A DNA stretch of 64,000 nucleotides from Acinetobacter pittii (GCF_034064985.1 NZ_CP139249.1:248001-312000), one strand, 5' to 3'. Shown: positions 9,201-18,275, numbered from the stretch's first letter. A program made the numbers and translations. Notes: a model not told the origin generated them from the letters alone.

Positions 9201-12200
9201 GAATGCTGCAGGAACCGTAGTCGGTACAGCTACAGCTGATGCTACAGGTAAATATGCAATTACCCTAGATAAAGCTTATCTAAATGGTGAAAGCTTAAGT
9301 GCTACTGCAGCAGATAAATTAGGTAATGCTACCGCACCAAAAACTATTGTTGCGCCAGATACCACAGCACCTTCAAGCTTAACTGCAACGATTGATGCTG
9401 CAGGTAAAGTGGTTACAGGTGTAACTGAAGCGAATGCTGTTGTAACCGTTAAGAATGCTGCAGGAACCGTAGTCGGTACAGCTACAGCTGATGCCACAGG
9501 TAAATATTCAATTACCCTAGATAAAGCTTATCTAAATGGCGAAACTTTAAGTGCAACGGCGGCAGACAAATCGGGTAATACCACAATAGCAAAAACAGTT
9601 GATGCGCCGGATACCACGGCACCTTCAAGCTTAACTGCAACGATTGATTCATCAGGTAAAGTGGTTACAGGTACGACTGAAGCGAATGCTGTTGTAACAG
9701 TTAAGAATACTGCAGGAACCATAATCGGTACAGGTACTGCTGATGCCACAGGTAAATATTCAATTACCCTAGACAAAGCTTACTTAAATGGCGAAAGCTT
9801 AAATGCAACAGCGGCAGATAAAGCAGGTAATATCACAGTACCAAAAACAGTTAATGCTCCAGATACCACTGCACCTTCAAGCTTAACTGCAACGATTGAT
9901 TCATCAGGTAAAGCGGTTACAGGTACGACTGAAGCAAATGCTGTTGTAACAGTTAAGAATGCTGCGGGAACCCTAATCGGTACAGCTACAGCTGATGCTA
10001 CAGGTAAATACTCGATTACCCTAGATAAGGCTTATCTAAATGGTGAAACTTTAAGTGCAACGGCTGCGGACAAATCTGGTAATGCTACCGCACCAAAAAC
10101 AGTTAATGCACCCGACACCACTGCACCTTCAAGTTTAACTACAACGATTGATTCATCAGGTAAAGTGGTTACAGGTGTAACTGAAGCCAATGCTGTTGTA
10201 ACGATTAAAAATACTGCAGGAACCGTAGTTGGTACGGCTACCGCAGATGCCACAGGTAAATACTCGATTACCCTAGATAAAGCTTATTTAAATGGAGAAA
10301 GCTTAAGTGCTACAGCATCAGATCAATCTGGTAATGCTACCGCACCAAAAACAGTTAATGCACCCGACACCACGGCACCAACAGGTTTAACTGCAACGAT
10401 TGATTCATCAGGTAAAGTGGTTACAGGTGTAACTGAAGCGAATGCTGTTGTAACAATTAAAAATACTGCAGGAACTATAATCGGTACAGGTACTGCTGAT
10501 GCCACAGGTAAATATTCAGTTACCCTAGACAAAGCTTACTTAAATGGCGAAAGCTTAAGTGCTACAGCATCAGATCAATCTGGTAATGCTACCGCACCAA
10601 AAACAGTTAATGCACCCGACACCACGGCACCATCAAGTTTAACTGCAATTATAGATGCTGCAGGTAAAGTGGTTACAGGTACGACTGAAGTAGGTGCAAG
10701 AGTGACAGTAGAACAAATAACTGCTATTTATAAAGAAGTCACTGTTTTAGAAACCCAATCTGTTTTGAGTGAGACAGTACAGTCAAATTCTTTATCGAAA
10801 ACATATTCTTTCGAAGTTACAGGCACAAATGCACATGTTTCTTTAAATTTGAGTTCTTCGACTAATTCACTTTCTGGTAGTTATAGTTCAACTCTTTCTA
10901 GTGCGAGTTTAAATACAAGTCTAAATGGTAGTATTTCCCAAGTTGGAGACGGCAATTACAGTATTGATTTAGCAAAAGGTTCGGTATTACCGCCTGGAAC
11001 CTATACTTTGACAGTAAATTATTCTAGTTCAATGGTCCCCGTTATAAATGTAAATGTAACGCAAGAAGTGCCAAAAACTATTTTAGAAGTAGACCATTAC
11101 GAAACAAAAGTTGTAGGCACAGCTAATGCAGATGAGGCAGGAAATTATTCTATTACTCTTGATAAAGCTTACTTAAATGGTGAAAGCTTAAGCGTAACGG
11201 CAGCAGATCAATCGGATAATAAAACTGAAGCGAAAGAGGTTATTGCACCAGATAGTACGCCACCAATTTTGCATCAACCAACTATTCAAGGTGGATGGGC
11301 TGAAGGGCAATCAGTACAAGGTACAACTGAAGCAAATACCACAATAATTGTTAAAAATACTGCAGGTGATGTAATCGGTTCGGCAATAGCTGATGCATCC
11401 GGGTATTACAATGTAATTTTGAATACAGTTTATGAAGATGGTGAATTATTAAAAGTAATTGCTGCGGATGCTAAAGGTAATGAAAGTTCAATTAATATAA
11501 ATGCACCTGATACTACGGCACCTATATTGGCTAATTTGTTTAATTACGATGCTAGTACAGATAAAATTATTTTTAATGCGCCAAGTGATAGTTATGCTGT
11601 TGAGCAAAAAATTGATGGGGCTTGGGTTCACGTAAATATTGAGGAAAAATTCGATTGGTTAAATGTAGAATATAGGGTAACTGCTACAGATCAAGCTGGG
11701 AATAGTTCTCAACCACTAACCACTATAATTAATACTGTATCAGGAACTTACAAACCAACAGACCCTACATTTACTCAAATTATTAAAGGATCTACTGGAA
11801 ATGATTATCTATATGGCGGGAACGGAGATGATACGTTAATTTCTAATACAGGTTCGGACTATCTATATGGTGAGTCTGGTAGTGATACGTTGATTTATGG
11901 TGGTAATTCAAATGGCTATACGGCTTTACTAGGTCAAGCAGGTAATGATACTTATATTGTAGATAAAACATTACTTGGTTCATCAAGTTATATTCATATC
12001 TTAGATAATACAAATGAACAAAATACACTTTATTTGAAATCAGTTTCAGCTGATGAAATTATCTTAAAACAAGCTAGTGCGGATAGAATTATTACATTTA
12101 ATGATTTAACTGCCACCATACATTTTGGTGAGGGACAATTATCCTCAATTGTGTTTGACGATGGAACAGTTTGGAATAAAGCACAAATTGAAGCCAATAT

Positions 12201-13101
12201 TATCGGTAGATTATTAGGTACAGATGGAGATGATCATTTACTGGCAGATGCTAATTATTCCATAATTTATGGTCTAGATGGTAATGATACGATACAAGGT
12301 GGTGTACAGGATGATTATCTGTATGGTGGTGATGGAGATGATACGTTAATTTCTAATACAGGTTCGGACTATCTATATGGTGGGGCTGGTAGTGATACGT
12401 TGGTTTATGGTGGTAATTCAAATGCGTATACGGCTTTATTGGGTCAAGCAGGTAATGATATTTATATTGTAGATAAAACATTACTTGGTACATCAAGTTA
12501 TATTCATATTTTAGATAATACAAATGAAGAAAATATTCTTCATTTAAAATCAGTGCTTTCTAGTGATATTTCACTTAAGCAGTCGGATTCACTAATCATA
12601 ATATCATTCAATGATTCAGCATCAACAATACGTTTTGGTAAGGATAATTTATCTTCTATTGTATTTGATGATGAAACTGTTTGGGATAAAGCTCAAATTG
12701 AGCAACATATTGCCAAAACTGTGCTTGGTACAACTGGTAATGATGTAATTGAGACAATTATAGCAGATCAAACTTACTCTTATAATTTAGATGCTGGCGC
12801 AGATACGTTGATTTTCAATGTTCTTGATAATATAGATAATTTAGGCGGAAATGCTAAGAGTGAGTGGACGGATTTTAATCTTGCTGAGCAAGATAAAATT
12901 GATTTATCTCAATTACTCATAAATGACAGTGGAAATCTTCAAGGCTATGTATCTGTACAAGATACTCAGTCTGGATTAATTGTTTCTGTTGATAGGGATG
13001 GTTCAAGTCACTCTATGTATAATTCTCAAGAATTGATTTTGCTTGTAGATAATCATAGTTCATTAAATGATTTGATCGCATCAAATGTATTTATTCATTA
13101 A
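6235..13101 (+). CDS. Giant Bap-like RTX adhesin with Ig-like repeats
   Basis: A 2288-residue cell-surface or secreted adhesin, probably exported by a type I secretion system. Residues 1-60 form a beta-rich prefix like that of BapA-type proteins, followed by an acidic linker and a hydrophobic Gly/Ala segment at about 88-113. Residues 122-1761 are 18 bacterial Ig-like units of about 84 residues, with consensus ATADATGKYSITLDKAYLNG. Residues 1762-1851 are a divergent Ig-like domain. Residues 1852-2165 are a duplicated RTX module with GGxGxDxL calcium-binding nonapeptides (YGGNGDDTL, YGGDGDDTL). Residues 2166-2288 resemble the type I secretion C-terminal target domain. There is no N-terminal Sec signal. 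Such proteins mediate adhesion and biofilm formation in Acinetobacter (family knowledge). No type I exporter genes lie nearby, so the exporter is elsewhere. The start ATG has no strong Shine-Dalgarno. Confidence 0.9.
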   Translation: MQNILTFIKNGQKFTLDASNIKSVRDTGNGFEITLKSGEIIQAESYSVTPNTQPVEQVSSQQVENNSEADEEVEKEEVLKEKSLLDSQAMLWGGAAIALGGIAVAASGSGGSDGSAPSDQTPPASLTKILSKDGKTVSGLTEAGATVIVENSAGKVIGSAKAGADGTYLINLDKAYINGEILKVSAQDTAGNSTVKQELIASDITAPTLTHAISSNGKTITGLTEANSTVTVKDSSGKIIGTSKSDSDGKYTVILDKAYLNGEKLTISAEDLAGNKSTIQTILADDKTAPIGLTAIIDSAGKAVTGVTEANAAVTIKNTAGTVVGTATADATGKYSIILDKAYLNGESLNATAADKSGNATAPKTIVAPDTTAPSSLTVTIDASGKVVTGVTEANAIVTVKNAAGTVVGTATADATGKYSITLDKAYLNGESLSATAADKSGNTTAPKTIVAPDTTAPSSLTVTIDTTGKVVAGVTEANAVVTVKNAAGTVVGTATADAIGKYSITLDKAYLNGESLNATAADKSGNATAPKTIVAPDTTAPSSLTVTIDAAGKVVTGTTEVGAVVTVKNAAGTVVGTATADATGKYSITLDKAYLNGESLSATAADKSGNTTVPKTIVAPDTTAPSSLTATIDTTGKVVAGVTEANAVVTVKNAAGTVVGTATADAIGKYSITLDKAYLNGESLNATAADKSGNATAPKTIVAPDTTAPSSLTVTIDAAGKVVTGTTEVGAVVTVKNAAGTVVGTATADATGKYSITLDKAYLNGESLSATAADKSGNTTVPKTIVAPDTTAPSSLTATIDTTGKVVAGVTEANAVVTVKNAAGTVVGTATADATGKYAITLDKAYLNGESLSATAADKLGNATAPKTIVAPDTTAPSSLTATIDAAGKVVTGTTEVGAVVTVKNAAGTVVGTATADATGKYSITLDKAYLNGESLSATAADKSGNTTVPKTIVAPDTTAPSSLTATIDAAGKVVAGVTEANAVVTVKNAAGTVVGTATADATGKYAITLDKAYLNGESLSATAADKLGNATAPKTIVAPDTTAPSSLTATIDAAGKVVTGVTEANAVVTVKNAAGTVVGTATADATGKYSITLDKAYLNGETLSATAADKSGNTTIAKTVDAPDTTAPSSLTATIDSSGKVVTGTTEANAVVTVKNTAGTIIGTGTADATGKYSITLDKAYLNGESLNATAADKAGNITVPKTVNAPDTTAPSSLTATIDSSGKAVTGTTEANAVVTVKNAAGTLIGTATADATGKYSITLDKAYLNGETLSATAADKSGNATAPKTVNAPDTTAPSSLTTTIDSSGKVVTGVTEANAVVTIKNTAGTVVGTATADATGKYSITLDKAYLNGESLSATASDQSGNATAPKTVNAPDTTAPTGLTATIDSSGKVVTGVTEANAVVTIKNTAGTIIGTGTADATGKYSVTLDKAYLNGESLSATASDQSGNATAPKTVNAPDTTAPSSLTAIIDAAGKVVTGTTEVGARVTVEQITAIYKEVTVLETQSVLSETVQSNSLSKTYSFEVTGTNAHVSLNLSSSTNSLSGSYSSTLSSASLNTSLNGSISQVGDGNYSIDLAKGSVLPPGTYTLTVNYSSSMVPVINVNVTQEVPKTILEVDHYETKVVGTANADEAGNYSITLDKAYLNGESLSVTAADQSDNKTEAKEVIAPDSTPPILHQPTIQGGWAEGQSVQGTTEANTTIIVKNTAGDVIGSAIADASGYYNVILNTVYEDGELLKVIAADAKGNESSININAPDTTAPILANLFNYDASTDKIIFNAPSDSYAVEQKIDGAWVHVNIEEKFDWLNVEYRVTATDQAGNSSQPLTTIINTVSGTYKPTDPTFTQIIKGSTGNDYLYGGNGDDTLISNTGSDYLYGESGSDTLIYGGNSNGYTALLGQAGNDTYIVDKTLLGSSSYIHILDNTNEQNTLYLKSVSADEIILKQASADRIITFNDLTATIHFGEGQLSSIVFDDGTVWNKAQIEANIIGRLLGTDGDDHLLADANYSIIYGLDGNDTIQGGVQDDYLYGGDGDDTLISNTGSDYLYGGAGSDTLVYGGNSNAYTALLGQAGNDIYIVDKTLLGTSSYIHILDNTNEENILHLKSVLSSDISLKQSDSLIIISFNDSASTIRFGKDNLSSIVFDDETVWDKAQIEQHIAKTVLGTTGNDVIETIIADQTYSYNLDAGADTLIFNVLDNIDNLGGNAKSEWTDFNLAEQDKIDLSQLLINDSGNLQGYVSVQDTQSGLIVSVDRDGSSHSMYNSQELILLVDNHSSLNDLIASNVFIH
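6598..11517 (+). repeat. Tandem Ig-domain repeat array, 252-bp units
   Basis: Eighteen units begin at 6598, 6850, 7099 and then every 252 bp from 7351 to 10627, with the last at 11260. Units 5-6 (7603-8106) and 7-8 (8107-8610) are nearly identical at DNA level, so the array has also expanded by 504-bp steps. Outer units are divergent and central ones homogenised. Unit 17 is 211 residues because a foreign domain interrupts it (10717-11109). Confidence 0.92.
11788..12729 (+). repeat. Duplicated RTX module in adhesin
   Basis: Two copies of a module lie at about 11788-12219 and 12220-12729. Each contains GDDTLISNTGSDYLYG, GQAGND, a SSYIHILDNTNE motif and a FDD(G/E)TVW(N/D)KAQIE end. The first parts are almost identical at DNA level, whereas the later parts have diverged. 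The repeats bind calcium in this family and support folding after type I export. Confidence 0.85.
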
Positions 13102-13593
13102 CTTATTTTACCGCAAGTCAAATAGTAAATTGACTTAGATTTATCGGATCTTTATTAGAGGAAAGGCAGCTTTGTTTCTAGTGACGAGGCTGCTATCTAT
13201 AGATTTTAATAGCATATCCAATATTAATGATTTTTATACTTGGAAATTCCCCACAACCATCAGGCATTCCCCTTAGATGTCCAGCCCGAAACAGGAAATG
13301 CAAGGAACTTTTAGAATTCCCCTAACGTCTTAAGTTTTCCATGCGTTCTGCTCTGTGCTGCGATAGCAACTATGAAAGTTGGTATATCGACATCGCAATT
13401 CGCATGGAAGGCCAAAGAGCTGGAAACGATATGGGGAACATGTTGGATAAGGAAAAAGAGTAGGCCCAATGATCTATTTGGACCAACAGACTATCGATCA
13501 AATGGACCGTTAAATAGTCCGTTGGGCTAGCACTGTACAAAACCTACAGGCAACAAAAAACCCCATAAATCAAATATTCATGAGGTTTAATGA
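13102..13593. other. Structured non-coding region between adhesin and tRNA-Thr
   Basis: No recognisable gene. Two inverted-repeat structures stand out: TTCCATGCG (13338-13346) with CGCATGGAA near 13412, enclosing TGCGAT/ATCGCA; and GCCCAA/TTGGGC near 13465 and 13527, enclosing CTATTT/AAATAG. A 40-codon frame from 13341 runs through the first structure but has no ribosome site and matches nothing I know. Base composition is less AT-rich than ordinary spacers here, which suggests a relic or a structured RNA. Confidence 0.4.
13555..13588 (-). terminator. Terminator of tRNA-Thr
   Basis: On the minus strand AAACCTCAT pairs with ATGGGGTTT and a T run follows. It lies 6 bp beyond the CCA end of the tRNA. 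Confidence 0.65.
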
Positions 13594-13669
<76 letters not shown>

Positions 13670-13681
13670 AACGTGGAGTGA

Positions 13682-13709
13682 ATTTTACAGTTTCTTAAAA
13701 AAATTACAA
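13682..13709 (-). promoter_or_regulatory. Likely promoter of tRNA-Thr
   Basis: On the minus strand TTGTAA (13704-13709) and TAAAAT (13682-13687) are separated by 16 bp and lie 13 bp upstream of the tRNA 5' end. Confidence 0.4.
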
Positions 13710-13780
13710 GCCAAAAAATGAGCATTTAAATTTTTTCTATCAATTTTTAATTGCCTATACTGTTAAGCTCTAGAAATAAC

Positions 13781-14107
13781 TTAAGACTTCAACACATAGA
13801 TAAACGAATTAACACGTTCGCCACTATTTAAAGTGACTTGCACAGGTACTCTTTCATACCCTTCGCCTTCAAAGTCATCGAGTAATTTCCAGTTTGCGTC
13901 TAAATGCTCTGAGCTAAAAACAAAACCTTGAACTTGATTGGTACTTTCATCAAGTACAATTCCCGGATAGCCTAGATCAGCTCCCCAACCTTCATTACGC
14001 AAGGTTCCATTGACCCAGCCTTCTGACCATTGTCCGCCAATATTCTCAAGTATATGTGCATTAGGACGACCCGGGCCTAAAGTGCCATAAACAAATAAAG
14101 TCGACAT
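13781..14107 (-). CDS. Gamma-glutamylcyclotransferase-like protein
   Basis: A 108-residue protein of the GGCT/YtfP fold. The family motif VYGTL lies at residues 5-9 (MSTLFVYGTLGPGRPNAHIL), and FEGEGYERVPV supplies the conserved acidic-aromatic segment around residue 80 (LLDDFEG) where the catalytic Glu normally sits. I chose the ATG at 14107, with AGGA upstream, because the longer frame adds a non-homologous leader that runs into the MFS gene. YtfP-like members act on gamma-glutamyl peptides or remain uncharacterised. It lies 23 bp downstream of the MFS transporter and may share its transcript. Confidence 0.82.
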   Translation of the reverse strand: MSTLFVYGTLGPGRPNAHILENIGGQWSEGWVNGTLRNEGWGADLGYPGIVLDESTNQVQGFVFSSEHLDANWKLLDDFEGEGYERVPVQVTLNSGERVNSFIYVLKS

Positions 14108-14130
14108 GTGATTTTCCTTTACCTTAAAAA

Positions 14131-15375
14131 TTAATATGTTTTCGCGTGTTTTGTATAAATGACTAAAAATATTCCAAGTAATGACAGTACAACGGTTAAG
14201 CCAACAATGGCACTCCAACCACCGTGCAGCCAGAACCAACCGCCTGCTGAGCCGACAATACTTGAACCCATATAGTAAAAAAGTAAGTACAGCGAACTGG
14301 CATGGGCTTTCGCTTGTTGACTTTCAGCACCTACAGAACTACTCGTAAGTGAGTGGGTAATAAAGAAACCCGTAGTAATAAATGCAATGCCAATAATAAT
14401 GCCGAAAAGAGAGGTGAGCAGGGTCATGAGGCTACCCACAATCATTAAAACAAAGCCACTCATCATCATGGTTTTTTTACCGAAACGCTCGGCTAGCGTT
14501 CCTGCCAACGATGAAGACACCATGCCAAAGCTATACGACAAGAAAATAAGGCTAATCTGCGTCTGACTGAGTGAATAAGGTGCTCCACTTAAACGGAAAG
14601 TGGCATAGTTAAACAGGGTGACAAAAACACTGGTGAGCAAGAAACCAATCGCAAACAGGCGTAATAATTTAGTATTGCTTAAATGAGCACGCCACATTTG
14701 CATGTGAAAATCTAAATTTAGCCCTTTTTTCTGCACAAAATTACGCGAAGCAGGCAGTAGTTTTAAAAAGGCAATTGAGCAAATAAAACAGATTGCTCCA
14801 AGTAAGCCTAAAGCAGTTCGCCAAGAAAAATATTCAACCAAGATACCCATACCGACACGGCCCATCATGCCACCAAAAGCCGTACCTGCAATATATAAAC
14901 CCATAGTTTTACCGAGGTGTTCAGGTGCAATTTCTTCGGCAATCCAAGCCATTGTCACTGCGGGTACGCCACCGAGCAGCAAACCTTCTAAAGCGCGTGC
15001 TATCAGCAAACTGTGCCAGTTAGGGGTAAACATTGAGACAATATTTAAAATTGCGGCACACAGCATTGATGTAAAAATTACACCGCGACGGCCAAGGGCT
15101 TGTGAAAAGGCACTTGATAGTACAATCGAAATTGCTAAAAAAGCAGTCGTTAATGACAGTGCTAAAGAGCTACTCGCAGGGCTAATTTGGAAACTTTGGC
15201 TAAATGCAGGTAAGAGTGGCTGTACACAATAAATCAGTGAGAAACTGGCAAAGCCAACCAAGAATAAAGCAAATCCTGCGTGTTTATAGGCTTTAGTCCC
15301 TTTGTGAATCCACTCGCGGGACAGAACAGAAGTCGTCTCAGTGCCTAAGGTACTGTGTGTAGATGAAGAGTTCAT
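14131..15375 (-). CDS. MFS transporter, YnfM-like
   Basis: A 414-residue inner-membrane protein with about 12 transmembrane helices after a 30-residue cytoplasmic N-terminus. The first helix region FSLIYCVQPLLPAFSQSF and the loop QALGRRG are characteristic of the YnfM/arabinose-efflux type of the major facilitator superfamily. Substrate unknown; members are drug or metabolite exporters. It is divergent from a LysR regulator at 15516, a classic regulator/exporter pair matching ynfL-ynfM of enterobacteria. The spacer of 140 bp presumably holds both promoters. Confidence 0.85.
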   Translation of the reverse strand: MNSSSTHSTLGTETTSVLSREWIHKGTKAYKHAGFALFLVGFASFSLIYCVQPLLPAFSQSFQISPASSSLALSLTTAFLAISIVLSSAFSQALGRRGVIFTSMLCAAILNIVSMFTPNWHSLLIARALEGLLLGGVPAVTMAWIAEEIAPEHLGKTMGLYIAGTAFGGMMGRVGMGILVEYFSWRTALGLLGAICFICSIAFLKLLPASRNFVQKKGLNLDFHMQMWRAHLSNTKLLRLFAIGFLLTSVFVTLFNYATFRLSGAPYSLSQTQISLIFLSYSFGMVSSSLAGTLAERFGKKTMMMSGFVLMIVGSLMTLLTSLFGIIIGIAFITTGFFITHSLTSSSVGAESQQAKAHASSLYLLFYYMGSSIVGSAGGWFWLHGGWSAIVGLTVVLSLLGIFLVIYTKHAKTY

Positions 15376-15515
15376 ATCATGACCATGACAGAAAGAAAGT
15401 GCAGTGCTTTAGGGGCATACTGCATCGAGAAAATTCGATAAATTAAAATTAGCAATTTGAAAGGTATTTTTCTAATATATTTAACAATAGGTCATGATAT
15501 GTTTTATATATAGCA

Positions 15516-16415
15516 ATGGAACTCAGACATATACGCTACTTTTTAGCGGTAGCAGAAGAAAAAAACTTTACCAAAGCTGCGCAACGCTTAAACATGAGCC
15601 AGCCACCTTTAAGCATGCAAATACGAGATTTAGAAGAAGAGCTGGGTGCAGATTTATTTATTCGTTCGCCACATGGGGTGGAGCTGACCGAAGCTGGGCT
15701 TGCCTTTTTAAATGCAATTCAGCCCGTACAGCAGCGTGTAGAAGATGCAGCGAACCTTGTTAAGCAAGTGGCAAATGGCGAAGTCGGTCAATTAAGATTA
15801 GGCTTTACAGGGACTTCAATGTTGAACCCTTTAATTCCTAAATGCGTTCGCTATTTTCAGCAGCAATATCCGAAAGTGAATTTAAAGCTTGAAGAAGCCA
15901 ATACCTTACTACTCATTGATTTGCTGCTTGAAGATCGCTTAGATGTCGCGATTATTCGTTCACCACGAAATATTCCAGATAGTTTAATTATTCAAGAATT
16001 ATTAGCAGAACCCCTCATTGCTGCTTTGCCTTCCGAGACTTTTCAACTCGACCATGCATCACCAGAAATTGATTTAACGGCGCTACGAGAGCTTGATTTT
16101 ATTGTCTCGCCACCTTCCATTAGTGCAGGGCTTTTTGATGCGATTAAACAAGCCTGTCATGAGCGTGGTTTTGAACCCAAAATTGGACAAAACGCCCCGC
16201 AAATTGTGTCGATTTTATCGTTAGTATCTGCAAACTTAGGTGTATCTTTGGTGCCGGAGTCGACCAGACAATTGCAAATTCAGGGTGTGACATATCGCTC
16301 TTTGAAAGCGCCTGTCCCTACGGTGGGCTTAGGGCTTGCTTATAAAAAACATGCCCCTTCACAAATGGCGATTAACTTTGCCAGTGTGGTGCAAGATATT
16401 CTCCATTTTAATTAA
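15516..16415 (+). CDS. LysR-family transcriptional regulator
   Basis: A 299-residue regulator with the standard length and layout of the family. The winged helix-turn-helix covers residues 1-60 (HIRYFLAVAEEKNFTKAAQR, then LNMSQPPLSMQIRDLEEELG), and a periplasmic-binding-protein-like effector domain covers about 90-295. It is divergent from the MFS transporter and so probably activates or represses that gene in response to an exported compound. An overlapping alternative frame at 15494-15763 is spurious because it contradicts the clear LysR homology. Confidence 0.92.
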   Translation: MELRHIRYFLAVAEEKNFTKAAQRLNMSQPPLSMQIRDLEEELGADLFIRSPHGVELTEAGLAFLNAIQPVQQRVEDAANLVKQVANGEVGQLRLGFTGTSMLNPLIPKCVRYFQQQYPKVNLKLEEANTLLLIDLLLEDRLDVAIIRSPRNIPDSLIIQELLAEPLIAALPSETFQLDHASPEIDLTALRELDFIVSPPSISAGLFDAIKQACHERGFEPKIGQNAPQIVSILSLVSANLGVSLVPESTRQLQIQGVTYRSLKAPVPTVGLGLAYKKHAPSQMAINFASVVQDILHFN

Positions 16416-17312
16416 ATGTTATAAAGAGGAAGTTAAAATTTATTCACTATATAATTATTTATAGTTCTTTATTTATACAAAAACTATTTAATTTTGGTTG
16501 AAAAATAGGCTTATGAACAAAGATTTTTATCTATAAACTATAAAAATTATTATTTTATTTTTTTTAATAGAATTTATGAAAACTTAATAATATTAAATAT
16601 TCGGTGAAATTATAAAATTTTTATATTAGTTTTATTAATAAATTTTTTGGCAATTTAAATTTATACTTAATTGTAAATAATCAATCTATTGTTTGGGGTT
16701 TTTAATAATTTAAATTTAAGCAAAGGTTTATTATAGGGTTTTATAATTTTATTTAATTTAAAGAAAATAAAATTTTATTTTTATATCTATTTAATTTTTA
16801 TCCTGTATCAAAAAATTAATATTAAATTAAACTAAATAATTATATTGTATTGGTGGGTGTTTTAATCAGTTTTTAGATTATGGATTTGCGTTAAAGTAAA
16901 TGCTACACTTGTGATTGATTTAGGAAGCTTAATATAAATAAAATTTTATAATCAAAGAAAATAATGAGATTTTAACTAATAGATATTTTTTTATTAGTGG
17001 TTAAATAGTCAATAGTTATTTATTTTGATAATTAAAATTAGATATATATAAGTTAGATGTTATTAATTATTAATGGTTTATATAAAGCTAATTGACTAAT
17101 TTAAATTATATGAAGGTTTTGTTATGTTAAGTAAAAAAAGTTAATGTCATCAAAAATAGAGGTAATCACTATAGAAGTTGTTGTTGGAGAGTAATTGAAA
17201 TGAACTAGTTGAAAATTATTTATAAAGTAATATTGAAAATATAAATTAAAGCTTAAAAATAAGTTTAATTTAAAAGTTTTTTACATTTATAACAGTATTT
17301 AAGGATTTTTTT
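16416..17312. other. Very AT-rich leader before isonitrile genes
   Basis: About 900 bp with no open frame of note and very few G or C bases, far below the window average. It separates the LysR gene from the isonitrile synthase. I see no terminator with a good stem and no tRNA. It may be a promoter region silenced by a nucleoid protein, a long 5' leader, or a scar of horizontal acquisition. Confidence 0.5.
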
Positions 17313-18275
17313 GTGGAACAAATTTTAAATAATGATTTAATGATAGCTGAGCAGATCGTAAAATTAATTTTTCATAAGCGCCGTTTATTAGCAAATGATT
17401 CAGAGCAAGAGAACTTTCAAGAAGAAGCTTTTTTACATATTCAAAAAGTATTGAATTTTGTCAAAAATAAACAACCTATTCATATGATTTTACCTGCTTT
17501 TCCAGCTAAATCACCAAATAGGAAAAAAACTTTAGATATTTTCCCTGATAAGGGTGAGGAATTAGCTTTAGCAACATTGAATAAATTATGCGAAAAAATA
17601 AAAAATATTTATGCACCTGGAGCAAAGTTAACGATTTGTTCGGATGGAAGGGTTTTTGCTGAACTCGTACGAATCCCGGATGAGGCCATATCTTCTTATA
17701 AATATGACCTTATAGAGAGAGTGGGAAAACCTTATGCAGATAATATTGATTACTTTGATTTAGATGATGTTTTTCAAGATATACCAGAATATAGCACACT
17801 GCGTGAAGAGTTGATGGTTCAATATGGAGAGTCATTATTAAGCTTAAAACACCGATGTAAGCAAGAGAAACCAGCAGCTGAAATGTACCGCGGGATTTGT
17901 CGCTTTTTGACTGAGGATTTTTCAGGTCTTAATGAATTCAAAGGCTGGTCAAAAAACCAGATATTAAATGTAGCTCGTATGAATGCTTACCGGGTAATTC
18001 AAAGAAGTAATGCATGGACTAATTTATTGAAGGAGCAATTCCCAAATTCGGTTCGTCTTAGTATTCATCCACAACCGCGAGTTTCAGAAAAAATTGGAAT
18101 ATTTTTGATGGACTCTGATGACAATTGGCGTACACCTTGGCATTCGGTCGTTATACAAGATGATGATGGATTTACTTTGGTTCCACGACACAAAGCGGAG
18201 GAAGAAAATGCTTTATTAATCTTTAAAAATGGTAAAGCTAGCCATTATTTGCGTAATAACCAACAAGAAATGTAA
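17313..18275 (+). CDS. Isonitrile synthase, PvcA/IsnA family
   Basis: A 320-residue member of the pyoverdine/dityrosine biosynthesis (PvcA/Dit1/IsnA) family. These enzymes convert an amino acid amine, usually of Trp or Tyr, to an isonitrile with ribulose-5-phosphate as the carbon source (family knowledge). Visible marks are PAFPAKSPNRKKTLDIFPDK near residue 67, the ICSDGRVFAELVRIPDEAI segment near residue 111, and a conserved end PWHSVVIQDDDGFTLVPRHK. The start is GTG. The neighbouring oxygenase gene follows after 33 bp in the same direction, the typical IsnA-IsnB arrangement. The amino acid substrate cannot be read from the sequence. Confidence 0.88.
   Translation: MEQILNNDLMIAEQIVKLIFHKRRLLANDSEQENFQEEAFLHIQKVLNFVKNKQPIHMILPAFPAKSPNRKKTLDIFPDKGEELALATLNKLCEKIKNIYAPGAKLTICSDGRVFAELVRIPDEAISSYKYDLIERVGKPYADNIDYFDLDDVFQDIPEYSTLREELMVQYGESLLSLKHRCKQEKPAAEMYRGICRFLTEDFSGLNEFKGWSKNQILNVARMNAYRVIQRSNAWTNLLKEQFPNSVRLSIHPQPRVSEKIGIFLMDSDDNWRTPWHSVVIQDDDGFTLVPRHKAEEENALLIFKNGKASHYLRNNQQEM

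Noticed and set aside
7512..10532. Several antisense frames of about 70-80 codons repeated along the adhesin
   Set aside because: They recur every repeat unit because the coding strand is repetitive; they are shadows of the Ig units.
6598..11517. Regular spaced repeats that could suggest a CRISPR array
   Set aside because: Units are 252 bp, in frame and encode Ig-like domains; there are no unique 30-40 bp spacers and no cas genes.
13341..13463. A 40-codon frame in the structured spacer after the adhesin
   Set aside because: No ribosome site, no homology, and it runs through a predicted hairpin.
13462..13530. An integron attC-like hairpin (GCCCAA ... GTTGGGC)
   Set aside because: The left core box reads GCCCAAT rather than RYYYAAC, no integrase or cassette array is nearby, and the inner boxes do not fit.
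15494..15763. An 89-codon frame overlapping the LysR start
   Set aside because: It conflicts with the strong LysR N-terminal homology in the other frame.
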